A stretch of DNA of 64,000 nt from Prunus persica. Taxonomy: Eukaryota > Streptophyta > Magnoliopsida > Rosales > Rosaceae. This document shows, piece by piece, positions 1 through 11,871 of the stretch. Within the stretch, counting starts at the first letter, position 1, and every line of letters starts with the position of its first letter. The notes beneath the pieces are model-generated. The model searched no databases. It was not told the origin of the DNA and was given only the letters and a program-made list of their open reading frames with translations. The stretch spans positions 5,741,789-5,805,788 of the forward strand of contig NC_034015.1 of NCBI RefSeq assembly GCF_000346465.2, given 5' to 3'. A program made the translations under genes and the position numbers.

Positions 1-1
1 A

Positions 2-2575
2 CATGAGACAGCTAAGAGTTTGACTTGGTGGCATGTTGCTAGAAAATCAATTGACGGTCAGATGTCTCATCCGGCGGATTCCCCGTCTTGGAAACTTCTT
101 GATGATAAATGGCCTGAGTTTGGTAATGAGCCGAGAAACTTGAGATTGGCTCTTTCATCTGATGGATTCAATCCCCACAGTTCTCTAAGTAGCAGATATA
201 GTTGTTGGCCGGTTATCTTAGTTACATATAATCTCCCTCCATGGCTGTGCATGAAACGAAAGTTCATGATGTTAACCTTATTGATTTCCGGTCCTAAACA
301 ACCCGGAAATGATATAGACGTCTACTTGGAGCCTTTGATTGATGATTTAAAATCCTTGTGGGTTGGGATTAGAGGAGTGTATGATGCACATAATGGAGAA
401 TACTTTACACTCAGAGTTGCATTAATGTGGACAATTAATGATTTCCCCGCCTATGGAAACTTATCTGGTTGTGTTGTTAAAGGATATAAAGCTTGTCCAA
501 TATGCGGCGATGATACACCTAGTCACAGGTTGAAAAATGGCCACAAAATTTGTTACATTGGGCATAGAAAATGGTTACCAATCAATCATCCATATAGGAG
601 GCAACGTGCAGCTTTTAATGGGAAACCTGAATATGGCATACCTCCCGAGCCATTAACCGGAGAAGAAGTGCTGCATATGGTTGAAAATGGTGACAGAGTT
701 TGTTGGAAGAAGAAATCAATATTCTTTGATCTCGAGTATTGGAAATACCTTCCTGTGAGGCATGCCCTAGATGTTATGCACATTGAGAAGAATGTTTGCG
801 ATAGTATCATTGGTACATTGCTGGAGATCCCTGGAAAAAATAAAGATGGGATTGCTGCTCGATTAGATTTATTGAACATGGGGGTCAAAACTGATTTGCA
901 ACCCGAGTATGGAGAAAGACGTACTCGTCTGCCTCCTGGGCCTTGGAATTTGTCAAGAGCAGAGAAGAGAGAGGTTTGCAATTCTTTCTATGGTATGAAG
1001 GTCCCTGAAGGTTATTCTTCAAATATTAAAAATCTTGTATCTTTACAAGATTCAAGACTTCTTGGCCTTAAATCACATGATTGTCATACCTTAATGCAAC
1101 AATTGCTCCCTGTGGCAATTCGTTCTGTTTTGGAGAAGCCTACAAGGTATGCAATAACTCGTTTGTGCTTCTTCTTCAATGCTATATGTGCAAAGACTGT
1201 TGATGTTTCCAAGCTAGATAAGTTGGAAGAAGATGTAGTAGTTACTCTGTGTTTGCTTGAGAAGTACTTTCCCCCTTCATTCTTTGATATCATGGTTCAT
1301 CTAGTAGTACATCTTGTCAGAGAAGTTCGTCTATGTGGGCCAGTATATTTTAGATGGATGTATCCATTTGAAAGATATATGAAAGTGCTGAAGGGGTATG
1401 TTCAGAATCGTACTCGTCCCGAAGGTTGCATTGCTGAGCGTTATATAGCTGAAGAATCGGTAGAGTTTTGTACTCAGCATTTATCTGATGTTAGTACAGT
1501 TGGAGTGCCTTCAAGCCAAAAGATGGGAGTTTCAAAGCCATTATCAGGTTGCACAGTGAGCGTAGTTGATCAGGACCTGTTGAATCAAGCACATCTATAT
1601 GTCTTGGAGAATACGGAGGAAGTCCTACCTTATATCGAGTACGTATGAGTTTTATTCTTTAAGTTTCCATTTTAAATTATTTCTTATGTTTATCTTATAT
1701 ATTTGGGACCGTAATGCTTGAATTTTTCGTGTCATGTAGGCAACATATGATCCACATCAAGACTGCTTATCCAAAATTTAGAAAGAGAACAAAGTGGCTG
1801 CAGGATAAGCACAATAGCACTTTCATTCAATGGCTACGCTTCAAGGTATATGTTGTTGAATAACATATTTCTCTTTTAATTTTCTTCTTATTTCTATGTT
1901 AGATTGAATTAAGATTTGATTAATTTGCAGGTTCAAAGTGAACTTGAGGAAGACAATAATGGCGTATCAGAAAATTTAAGGTGGCTAGCAGCTGGTCCAA
2001 ACATGTCAGTGCCATTATATAGGAGCTATCTTATTAAAGGTATTAAATTCAATATCAAGGCACAAGATGATGTGCGGACAACTCAAAATAGTGGAGTTTA
2101 TTTACTTGCACATACCATGCAAGTTGCTAGTGCCAAGGATAAAAACCCAATTCTCTCAAATATGGGTTTCTATGGTGTCATTCAAGAAATTTGGGACCTT
2201 GACTACCAAAAGTTTACAATCCCAGTCTTTAGGTGTGATTGGATAGATAGTTCTGGTCTTGTAGTCGACGAAATTGGATTTACCCTTGTAGATTTGAGTA
2301 AAATTGGACATAGGAATGACCAATTTGTTTTGGCTTCTCAAGTCAAACAAATATTTTTTGTTGACGACCCGATGCATTGTGGTTGGTCGGTAGTGTTATC
2401 AATGCCTAATAGAGAATATAATGATGTTATTGGTGATGAAGTCTTAGGTGATGTGATAATTGAGTGTGAGCCATTTACTAGAGGGATGCCAAATGTTGAC
2501 ACATTTGATGAACTGGTGGGTGAGTTAGGTGCTCAAAATATTCGAGGTGGGTGTGAAGATATATGGATTGAATGA
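2..2575 (+). CDS. CACTA TNP2-like transposase (partial, three exons)
   Basis: The frame is open from base 2, so the N-terminus is off the window. Proposed exons are 2-1638, 1740-1845 and 1931-2575, with GT/AG introns (GTACGT donor at 1639, TTTGCAG acceptor before 1931). The protein shows the Transposase_21 signature ALDVMHIEKNVCDS, a CPICG pair, and a DUF4218-like block (KLDKLEEDVV, FERYMKVLKGYV). In exon 3 there is a DUF4216-like block (FYGVIQEIWDLDY, VKQIFFVDDP). This family cuts and pastes elements ending in CACTA. No stop or frameshift is visible in the part present, which is unusual for this window. Intron borders are my inference from frame and consensus. Confidence 0.88.
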
Positions 2576-4220
2576 TGCTTATGTAATTGGCAGTGTATGA
2601 CATTCATTTTATAATATATTGTAATGTGATTTCTTCACTTTCATTATACAGGTTTTGGCCACAAAACAATCAGTGCAAAAAATACTGGATCCAGATTACA
2701 TCATCATATTCTGCATAAAAAACAACGTCTGTTCAAATAAAACACGACGTTATGGTGAACCATTTATTCAGCATATTTACCGACGTCTTAAAGCAATGTA
2801 ACAATGAAGAACCACGACGCTATTGTGAAGCAATTATCCAGGATATCACGTCGGGGAAGGATTAAGAACCGCCATGTAATTCAAAATAACACGACTCCAA
2901 TCCCATAATAACGACGTCTAAAAAACGAGATATATAATCTGAACGTTAAAAAATACGACGTCATCATACATTTTCCACGTCGCAAGTTCTTTTATAAACG
3001 AAGAGGAACGAAATGAATTCCGACGGAAATTCATTATAACCGCCGTCTAATAACAATTAAACGACGTTATTTGTAATACGGCTCTCATCATAATCTACGC
3101 CGTCTATATGTTCTGTAATACGGCTCTCATTTATTTGGAACCGACGTTGTTTAGAAGTTCAACGTCGTCTATATTATTAAGTGCGTCGTGAGTAATGAAT
3201 ACATATAAATACAACGTCGACTATATAAATGTATACGTCGTAAATAATGACATTGACAACTATTTCCACGTTATCTTTTTTAGAAAAATCGAAGTGGAAA
3301 ATTTATTTCACGACGGTTTTTTGTAAATAAGAGACGTAGTAGATTTCAATAACGTCGTCTTCTCATGTATTTAAAGACGTACGTCATATTTTTTCTTGTC
3401 GGGTAAATTATATTTAACGGCGTAGTATTTTAGTTGTCGTCGTTGTATGTATATCTTGCGGCCTTGTTCTTTTAATATGTGTCATATTTTTCCTTTTTAA
3501 CGACGGTGATTTTTTTGAGTTGGTCGTCTATTCTCATCCTCGACTATTTTCTAGAACTTTAGCAGACTAAACACGTCTGTTTTTATTTTTTTCCGACGTT
3601 GTTTTATTTAACAACGTCTAATATTTATCGTCGTTGTTTGTTTCTGAAAATAGGACGTATAAATTTTGTAATACGACTCTCATATATTTGTAACCGACGT
3701 TGTTTAGTTTTTCAACGTCTACTCTATTAACATATACGTCGTAAATAATGACACTGACAACTATTTCCACGTCATCTTTTATCGAAAAATCGAAGTGGAA
3801 AATTAATTTTACGACGGTTGTTTTTATATATGCGACGTAGTAGGTATCAATAACGTCGTCTTCTAATGTATTTAAAGATGTCATATTTTTTATTGTCGTG
3901 AAAATTATATTTAACGTCGTCGTATTTGTATTTTCGTCGTTGTATGTCTATCTTGCGGCCTTGTTCTGTTAATATGTGTCATATTTTTCCTTTTTAACGA
4001 CGGTTTTTTTAGAGAGTTGGTCGTCTATTATCATCCTCGATTGCTTTTTTTAGATCTTTTTGCAGTACAAAGACGTCGTTTTGTATTTGTTGATGACGTT
4101 GTATATTTTAACAACGACGGTTATTTAGCGTCGTGGTTTATGAGGGAAAAGATGACGGTGGATTCCACGACCATTGAAAAACCCAATACACGACGGTGAT
4201 TTACCGTCGTCTTTTTGCTT
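2576..4220. repeat. CACTA subterminal repeat region rich in CGACGT/ACGTCG
   Basis: From about 2690 to 4210 the sequence contains many copies, in both orientations, of short motifs built on CGACG, GACGTCG and ACGTCGT in an AT-rich background. Subterminal repeats of this kind are the known binding sites for the accessory protein of En/Spm elements. The short reading frames here are spurious. The sequence from 2576 to about 2690 looks like the 3' UTR of the transposase gene. Confidence 0.85.
3232..4010. repeat. Direct duplication (~501-bp period) inside the CACTA subterminal region
   Basis: The block starting TATACGTCGTAAATAATGAC at 3232 recurs at 3733. Similarity continues through AAATCGAAGTGGAAAAT and CTTGCGGCCTTGTTCT to the AACGACGG near 3505 and 4003. 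The flanking CGACGTTGTTTAG motif is also duplicated (about 3144 and 3695). The copies differ by scattered substitutions and small indels, so the duplication is not recent. Confidence 0.85.
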
Positions 4221-4230
4221 TTTTGTAGTT

Positions 4231-4768
4231 GTGAGTACTTAATGAGTTAGAGTTTCAATCGTTATTTCAATCTACATTTGGTATAAGAGCCAGGTCGCTC
4301 AAACTCTTTAATGCCTAACAACTGAAATTGAATTGTTATATGTTGCATAGAATTTTCTGCAGGCCCTAAAAGTAAAGGCTCTATCGATACAGTTCATAAA
4401 GAAGATGTTACAACCACCAAAACAGCCAAAGCAGTTTTGATGGCTGTTACACCTTGAACGATCAAAGTAAATCGATAGTAGGTGGCATCATGAGTTGGAA
4501 CACATGGCATAAGCTCATCCCAAAGGAGTTCTGTGCTATGTTTTTTTGGCTTATGATGGCATGGAATAATACATGGTGTTATGAAAATTTGACAAAGCTT
4601 ATCTTACCTAAAGGTCTGAAAGTTTTGATAAAGGGAATTTTCATAATCTTGTGTTTTAGTTTCATGATCAAGATATGCATATCATAAATCCACCCAAAGG
4701 AAGATATTTGGTGTGCATACAGTAAGGGGATAAAGTTATATTTAATAAATGTGTATTTTTCCTCTGTC
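4231..4768 (+). repeat. Copia-1 5' LTR tail, tRNA-iMet primer-binding site and leader
   Basis: Positions 4231-4276 match the last 46 bp of the 3' LTR with few differences. TGGTATAAGAGC at 4279-4290 is one base from the usual Ty1/Copia primer-binding site complementary to initiator tRNA-Met. From 4291 to 4768 is untranslated leader. A 77-codon frame at 4454-4687 has no recognisable domain and I treat it as chance. Confidence 0.85.
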
Positions 4769-5776
4769 ATGAGCAATTCTTATAATTCACATGCAATCGA
4801 TCCTTTAACTGGGATCAACTACAAGAAGTGGAAGCAAGATGTTGAAATTGTGCTTGGAGTGATGGACTTGGATTTAGCACTAAGGGATGATGAACCCGCC
4901 AAACCTGCAGAGGGAGCAAGCACTTCTCAAAGGTCTAAATATGAGAAGTGGCAAAAGACAAATAGGATTTCTCTAATGATCATCAAAAGGGCCATAACAG
5001 ATGTTGTGCGTGGAGGCATTCCAGATTGCAGGACTGCTAAAGAATTTAAGACAGCTACCTTGAGTCTGAGAAGGAAGTGGAAGCATTCATTGACAACTAT
5101 AAGGTTCGATGGAAGTGGAAGTATACCTGAGCATATTTTAACCATGATAAATCTGGCCAACAAATTGAAAAATCTTGAGGTACTTATCACTGATACTTTT
5201 CTGGTGCATCTTGCTCTTGAATCTTTACCTGCTGAATTTACCAATATGAGAGATAATTATATTACTCAAAGAGAGAAGTGGAGTCTAAATGAACTCATAG
5301 CTATATGTGTTCAACAAGAAGCCAGAATCAAGCGTGACAAATCTGTGAATGTTGTTAACTTGGTGACTAAGGATGAGTCTAAAACTAAATCTGCATGCCT
5401 GTCAAGAAAGAAAGTTCCAAACATGCTCACCACCCTAAAAAGACTAATCACTAAGACTGATAGCAATGAGTGTTTTTTCTGTAAAAAGAAAGGGCACATG
5501 AAGAGGGATTGTCACAAATACAAGCGCTGGCTTGATAAGCAAATAGCTAAAGGTAACCAACAAGCCCTTGTATGTTTTGAATCAAATCTAGTTAATGTCC
5601 CTTCCTCTTCTTGGTGGCTTGACACTGGATCATCTATCCATATCTCTAATTCCTTGCAGAGCTTCGTAAAAAAGAGGACACCAAATAGAGATGAAATCCA
5701 TGTTTTCGTAGGATATGGAACCAAAGTTGAAGTCAAAGCCTTAGGAGTCGTCAAGCTACAGTTAGGATCAAGTCAT
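4769..5776 (+). pseudogene. Copia-1 gag-protease (truncated)
   Basis: The frame begins best at the ATG at 4769 (MSNSYNSHAIDPL), typical of Copia gag; an upstream in-frame ATG at 4751 is less likely. Gag capsid features are followed by a CCHC knuckle, CFFCKKKGHMKRDC (CX2CX4HX4C), and the aspartic protease motif WWLDTGSSIHIS. The protein keeps its frame to about 5776, then enters the LTR of the inserted Gypsy element and stops at 5810-5812. Integrase is absent. No frameshift is seen in the surviving part. Confidence 0.9.
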
Positions 5777-6440
5777 TGTGGGAGCAAATATTTTCTTCAG
5801 ATTATCTCTTAAATTAATTAATTAAACTAATTTATCTGGCTAATTAATTAATTGAGATAAATATCTTAATTAATATGATATTATCTTTATTTAAAGAGAG
5901 AATATCATTAATTCAGATATTATCCTAATAAAGAGAAGATAATATCATTTAATTCAGATATTATCTTCTTAAAAAGAGATAATATCATTAATTCAGATAT
6001 TATCAAGTCCGACTCGATTCCTACGAACTTGGGTAGAGAATAAACTCAGCATATTCTCTACGAAACCCTAGCCCCGAGGCTCTTATAAATAGACGACTTC
6101 ATTTATCATTCAAGGTATTTCAAAAAACCCACATCTAAACCTACTCCTAATACCTGAGAAAAATATCCGAAGCTCTCTCTCCCTCTCCACTCTCCATATT
6201 TTCTCCACACAGCTCCGGCCACCCGGTTCACACCCTACATACAACTCCGTACCTTTTGCTTAGCTATTGTTTTCCTACAAACACTCGAACTAACTTAGGC
6301 ATCGGATGGCCTTTGGCCAACACCCCACGGGTGTCGTCTATTTACTCTAATCTTTTTTACAGGAAATGAGGAAGAGAGAGAAGGAAGATCGAAGGTTGAA
6401 GGATCTAGAAGCAAATATTCTCTGCGAGATTATTTGCACA
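5777..6440 (+). repeat. Tat-1 5' LTR (664 bp)
   Basis: I place the start at TGTGGGAGCAAATATT, where Copia-1 homology ends, and the end at TTATTTGCACA (TG...CA termini). It is followed by TTTGGTGCTTTCATTGAGAG, the probable primer-binding region. The 3' part (CATCGGATGGCCTTTGGCC, then ACACCC and TCTATTTACTC) matches the LTR of Tat-2 at 60074-60677 read on the - strand. The upstream half is very AT-rich and contains three near-copies of a ~50-bp unit with GATATTATC (about 5895-6004). The start is an inference, because no second LTR exists to compare. Confidence 0.75.
6083..6091 (+). promoter_or_regulatory. TATA box of the Tat-1 LTR promoter
   Basis: TTATAAATA follows a GC-richer stretch (AACCCTAGCCCCGAGGC) and lies about 350 bp before the LTR end, as expected for the U3/R boundary. 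Tat-2 has CCTATAAATAC at the equivalent place on the - strand (about 60415-60425). Confidence 0.55.
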
Positions 6441-6556
6441 AACATTTGGTGCTTTCATTGAGAGCAAGAGTTATGCTCAACGCGTGCTCAAGGAATCCGT
6501 TCCTTCTATTTTCCAATCCACTGAAGCCTTCCAAACAACCATGGTTGGAAGCAACC

Positions 6557-8768
6557 ATGACGGCCCAAAGCTACTCCTCCCACGATCCCACGATCGACAT
6601 GGCTGCTCCACCACCTCTCACCGTCATGAACCCGCAGCAAACCCTTGCTGCCGCACCACAACAGCCGCCCCGTGTGACTGGAACCATCGCACCGGCCTCT
6701 ACCGTCGTTGTACCATCTCAAGGTCTCGTGGCCGGATCTAGCCGCCTTCATGCACAGCCGTCGAGCATGGTGGAACCTCCCATCAAGGTGGGCTCACTAC
6801 CACCGGCGACTTTGGCCCAATCTTAGAGCAACTTTAAGCATTCCCTCCATTGCCTCTACGCTCGACGCACGCTCCCATGTGCAATTGGGCTCCACACATT
6901 TCTCTCATCTCGATCCATGAAGTCAAGTAGACCTTAATCTGAGAGTTGACCAGCTAACTTAGAGAATGGACGACCAAAACAATTTGATGAGGCAGCTCCT
7001 CAACCACATAAACTTGGCTCAAAACCTTGGCCTTGGACAACAGGGCGAAGAGAGAAGGATGAACAAATGCACCGATAGGTAGTTCGGCGGGAACCAAGCA
7101 GGTCGAGCAGGAGTAAGTAGAGAAGGAAATGCACAACAACGCGATCAGCTCGTCGACATGTCGCAACCAACCGCAAGCCACACTCAGAGCAAACGAAGTC
7201 TCCCATCCAGATTGAATTTAAGGACCAACGTGCGCGATAGGCTGGGCCCAAGACCTGACATCCACGCTCCCCTGGGCCCGCAGGGAAACGTTCATGAAAG
7301 GCCATCGCTACGAGGATCGAGAAGAAAGACGCTCCGCTGCCTGCTCACAGAGAAATATTCACGAAAGGCTAGGCCCCTAGGGAGGTCAACTTGATAACCC
7401 TCACAATGAGGACCGTGAAGAAAGACTCTCCGCTACTCGCTCTTGAAGAACCAATTCTCGTCGCCAAGTTACAAACAATCCATCGCAAGAGTAGTCCACC
7501 AACACGCCGCCTAGGCAGGGCAGCAGAAAAGGTCGACCCTTGCAAACCAACGAGGAAGTTAATCAGCCTCGCCCAAATCGTAAAGGTCATCAACGTGACC
7601 GACCAGCCATGTATGTGGAAGACGTTGAGAAGCTTGTGAATAACTGACTTCGAGATTTAAAGATTGGCGGAAACTTCAAAGATCCACTACGCGTGGAGGT
7701 AGACCATGCAAACTCCTCACCTTTCACCGCCCAAACCGAACAGGTTGCTCTCCCGAAAGGATTCTCAATGCCCTCTTTCACATGCTTCAAAGGCGATTCG
7801 GATCCCAAAAGCCATCTGAAGCATTTCAAGAGCCTGATGATCCTCTACAAAGCCGAAGACGTGCTAATGTGCAAAGTGTTTGCAATGACTTTGCGGGGAA
7901 TAGCTTAGGACTGGTTCCATACCCTGCCAACCGGGTCAATCAGCAACTTCAAAGAGCTTACTTACGTCTTCACTAAAGAATACACTTCTTATCAGACGAT
8001 CAAGAAGAACCCTGACCATCTGTTCAACCTGCACAAGAAGCCCAAAGAATCCCTTCGAGATTACATCAAGAGGTTCAAAGTAGAAAAGGCCAACATCGTA
8101 GGGTGCGATGACCAAATCGCATCCTCTGCATTCAAGAAAGGTCTTCCAGCAGAACATGACTTATACCGCGAGCTGACTCTCACTCCTAGCTAGACTCTGG
8201 CAGAGGTCTTTGCGACCGCAGAACGCTACGCACTCTGGGATGACGATCGAATCGCCACGAAGAAGTCCATTGAGCAGGAAGATCGGCTGACCAAGCGGGC
8301 AGAACAAAGAGGCGACAGGCTTGGCAGCAAGGACAAAGACAAACACAGGTCACACCCACAAAGAGATGCCACGACGACAGAGAACTACACCAAGTTCTTC
8401 ATCCCCATACATCAAATTTTAGCCCAAGTGAAGCACAAACCTTGGTTAAAAAGGCCACCACCCTTGAAAGAAGATCCGGTCAAGAGGGATACCAGAAAAT
8501 ATTGTGCCTTCCATGCGACACATGGGCACAATACGAATAATTACTTTGCTTGGAAAGCGCATCTCAAAGAACTCATGAGAGAAGGTCACTGCACGTAGTT
8601 TATTATGAAGCAGGCCATCCAACAGATTGAGGACTGCGATACCGCCAAGGAGCCACCCCAGAAGGTCATAAGGATTAACACAATCCTAGCCGACTCCGAG
8701 GAGTCCGGATTGACCAACAAAGAAAAGAAGATGAAGATCAAACAGGCTACTATGATCTCCCAAGTCTA
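6557..8768 (+). pseudogene. Tat-1 gag (decayed)
   Basis: An ATG at 6557 opens a proline/alanine-rich N-terminal region (MTAQSYSSHDPTIDMAAPPP) that soon loses frame. The capsid region is clear from about 7690: LPKGFSMPSFTCFKGDSDP, then DWFHTLPTGSISNFKELT and ERYALWDDDRIATKKS. The C-terminal part has CAFHATHGHNTNN, a degenerate Tat gag zinc-knuckle region. In-frame stops lie at 7906-7908, 8191-8193, about 8597 and 8767. The first two fall where Tat gags usually have Gln. The same region is recognisable in Tat-2 at 59235-59500 (- strand). Confidence 0.82.
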
Positions 8769-8781
8769 AACTAGCCTCTCA

Positions 8782-9297
8782 TTGGCAGAAGACGATCCCA
8801 TGATCGGCTTCCAAAAGAAAGACTTAATCGACCTTGATCTACCACACAACGACGCCCTTATCATTAGCATTCAAATTGCTCAGGCCATGGTTGACCGAAT
8901 CCATGCAGACGAGGGCAGTGCAGCCAACATCCTACAATTGGCAGTCATCCAACAGATGGGCTTAGAGACAAAGATCAACAAATCAGCCAAGTCGCTGACT
9001 GGCTTCAATGGCGCAACAACGGTTATTATGGGCATGACAGATCTTGACGTCTACTCCCAACCTGTAATCAGCTCGCAAACGTTCATGGTCATTGATGAAG
9101 TCTCACCCTACAATGGCATTCTGGGCAAACCATGGATCGGCCAGATCAACCCCATCACCTCTACCACACATCAGAAGATCCGCTACCCAATCCCTAGGGG
9201 TGGTATCGACCAAATTAACAGCGATCAGGCAATGGCGAGGAAATGCTCAGCTCAAGGGCTGAAAAAAAAAGCAGGCAAACGCAATTCCTCCATGTGA
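8782..9297 (+). pseudogene. Tat-1 aspartic protease
   Basis: This 171-codon open stretch carries the retropepsin region of Tat elements: the active-site loop is DEGSAANIL (normally D-N/S-G-S-S-A-D), followed by LTGFNGATTVIMGM, FMVIDEVSPYNGILGKPWI and a short tail. Asp-x-Gly of the active site is kept. The following 240 bp (9298-9540) form the basic linker to reverse transcriptase, with a frameshift. Confidence 0.78.
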
Positions 9298-9539
9298 ATC
9301 AGGCAAATTTAAAGAGAGTAGAACAAGCAAAGAAGGAAGCAGATCCCTTTCCTGATGGCCGAGCAGACCAGGAAGGAAAGGGAATAACTACTCTCCAATA
9401 ACAATCAAAGAGTCAGGACCAAGTTGAGGGAATCCGTTCGAAGGTCTCTCCTAAAGAAGGATGGAAGCCCGAGGGGGACGTCGAGCTAGTACCCCTTGAT
9501 CTTGACAAGTCAGAAAGAAAAGTGAGGATCGGCTCGCGC

Positions 9540-10960
9540 TTAAGCCAGGAGGAAAAAGTAGAGCTTGCAGCCTTCCTTTAGAACAACAAAGACGTATTTG
9601 CATGGTCATCATCCGACATGTCAGGCATCGATCCCTAGATCATCTATCATCGCCTACACGTTAACCCAGCTATCAAGCCTGCAGCACAAAAGGGACGCAA
9701 CTTCGCTCCCGAGTGGGGTTGCCATCACTGAAGCCGAGGTCGACAAGTTTCTAGCTGTCGATTTCATTGAAGAAGTCTCCTACGCAAAGTGGCTGGCAAA
9801 CGTTGTTCTGGTAGCAAAGAAAGACAAAGGCCTGTGGAGAGTGTGTGTCGACTACACTGACCTCAAAAGGTGTGCACTAAAGACAACTTTTCACTGCCAA
9901 GAATTGATTAGCTCATCGATTGAACTTCCGGCAATCAACTGCTAAGCTTCATGGATGCCTACTCCGGCTACAACGAAATCATGATGCATGAAGACGACAA
10001 GGCAAAGACCTCCTTCATCATCGAAAGAGGTACATACTGCTACAAAGTCATGCCCTTTGGGCTGAAGAATGCCCGAGCAACCTACCAAAGGTTGGTGAAT
10101 AAAATTTTCAAGGAGAAAATCGGCAAGACCATGGAGGTCTACGTAGAGGACATGTTAGTTAAAGCTCCCGAGCAAGCAGACCATATTAAGAACATTGCCG
10201 AGGCATTCAACCTACTCTGAAAATACAACATGAAGTTGAACCCGAGCAAATGCACGTTTGGAGTCTCGTCCAGCCGATTCTTGGGATACTTAGTCACCCA
10301 AAAAGGAATTGAGGCACATCCAAATCAAATCAAGGCTATACTCAACATGAAGCCACCTGCCACGACATAGGAGATACAAAGTCTAACAGGTATAGCGGCA
10401 ATTCTCAACCGATTCCTCTCAAGATTTACCGACAAGTGCAGACCATTTTTCAAAGCCTTGAAGAAGGGACATATAGACAAGGGGGATGACGAGTGTAAAG
10501 TAGCTTGTCAAAACTTGAAAACCTACCTCACTTCACCTCCATTACTCTCAAAACTGATACAAGCGAAGACTTGTACATCTACCTAGCGGTGTCCGACTCA
10601 GCCATCAGCTCAGCTGTTATCCGAGAAGAGCTGGGGGCACAACATCCGGTATTCAACACTTCAAAAGCTCTCTCAATGCAAAGACTCGCTATATGAAAAT
10701 GGAAAAGCTCATTTTTTTCGCTTGTGGTTTCTGCGAGAAAACTAAGGCCCTACTATCAAGCACACCGGATAATTGTCATGACAGAATTTCCTTTAAGATC
10801 GATCCTCCACAGCCTCAACGCTTCTCAGCGACTCATGAAATGGGCTATCGAACTCAGTCAATACGACCTCCTCTACCGGCCGAAGACTGCTATAAAAGCC
10901 CAAGCTTTAGCAGATTTTATTGTAGAGTTTACTCTGACAACCGAAGAAGAGAAGATGGTC
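9540..10960 (+). pseudogene. Tat-1 reverse transcriptase and first RNase H (broken)
   Basis: Segments include EEVSYAKWLANVVLVAKKD and WRVCVDY, then after frame changes near 9900-9945 MDAYSGYNEIMMHEDDKAKT and VMPFGLKNARATYQRL. The polymerase box reads YVED (10140-10151) where the family has YVDD, so one catalytic-loop Asp is Glu. The thumb/RNase H part continues as KYNMKLNPSKCTFGVSS and FLGYLVTQKGIEAHP but crosses stops at 10218-10220 and 10368-10370. Polymerization requires the paired Asp, so this copy should be inactive. Confidence 0.85.
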
Positions 10961-11871
10961 ACGAAAAGCAAGGAAAAAGCAGACGACACCTCCCCACCGG
11001 TTCGAACCTACCTAACGACATGTGGCAGCTGCATGTAGACGGAGCATCAAATCACGAAGGAGCGGGGGCAAGCGTCGTCATAATCACCTCAGATGGAACT
11101 TTGTTGGAACAAGCCATCATACTAGGCTTTTCTGCTTCAAACAACGAGGCAGAATATGAGGCATTGCTTGCAGGACTGCGCCTAGCAAAAGAACTGTCGA
11201 TCAAGAGATTGGCCATCTACTCAGACTCCCAGCTGATCACGAATCAAGCCTTAGGGGAGTGCATGGCTAAGCATCCAAGAATGGTCCAGTACCTCGACAA
11301 AGTCCAAGGACTTTTGAAAGAATTCCCTACTTTCACCATCCAACAAGTTCCATGGGCAGAGAACACTCATCCAGATGCGTTGGCGAGCCTAGGATCAGCA
11401 CTGGACACCCAATTTAGACGCTCCATCCCAGTCGAACACCTTGACCGGTCAAGCATTGAAGGAATAGAGCCAATCGACTCAATACAGATCGATGAAGACC
11501 CTAGCTGGCAAGACCCCATGATCGACTACTTAGTGAATGGAAATCTGCCAACGGATAAGTCCGAAGCTAGGAAGGTCCAACAGAAAGCCGCGAGATATTA
11601 CATGCAAGGCTACAAGCTCATTCGCAAATCATACTCCGGCCCTCATCTCACTTGCATAAAATACCCTCAAACACTTGAGGTCCTTTGCAAAATTCATGAT
11701 GGCGATTGTGGCAACCACTCTGGGGGCAGGTCACTCGCCCAGAAGGCTCTAAACGTAGGCTATTCCTGGCCTACTATGCGCCATGACTCCACTGAATATG
11801 TCAAAAGATGTGATCGCTGCCAATGGTACAAACCAGTTCCTAATCTGCCTGCCGAAATCTACCATCCGTAG
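10693..11871 (+). pseudogene. Tat-1 second RNase H and integrase zinc-binding domain
   Basis: A continuous frame holds the plant-acquired RNase H: WQLHVDGASNHEGAGAS, ASNNEAEYEALLAGL, IYSDSQLITNQ and HPDALASLGSA supply the D-E-D-D-type residues. It is followed by an integrase HHCC zinc domain, HDGDCGNHSGG...CDRCQWYKP. It ends at a TAG (11869-11871) just before the integrase core. The upstream part (10693-11020) is out of frame with the true RNase H remnant and is not meaningful as protein. This duplicated RNase H places the element in the Tat lineage. Confidence 0.87.

Larger units (their letters stand above)
1..4230 (+). mobile_element. CACTA (En/Spm) transposon, 5' end outside the window
   Basis: A TNP2-type transposase gene is followed by about 1.6 kb of subterminal repeats. 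The element ends in TTTTTTGTAGTT near 4230, a close match to the reverse complement of the CACTA terminus CACTACAAGAAAA. Sequence from 4231 onward aligns with the last ~46 bp of the Copia-1 3' LTR (20901-20946), so this element inserted into the 5' LTR of Copia-1. The upstream half of that LTR and the 5' CACTA terminus lie outside the window. The exact end is uncertain by 1-2 bases because the terminus is mutated. Confidence 0.88.

Noticed and set aside
4454..4687. 77-codon frame in the Copia-1 leader
   Set aside because: No similarity to a known domain, and it lies between PBS and gag.
6484..7640. Several overlapping 70-100-codon frames on both strands
   Set aside because: They are shadows of the decayed, proline-rich gag N-terminal region of Tat-1.
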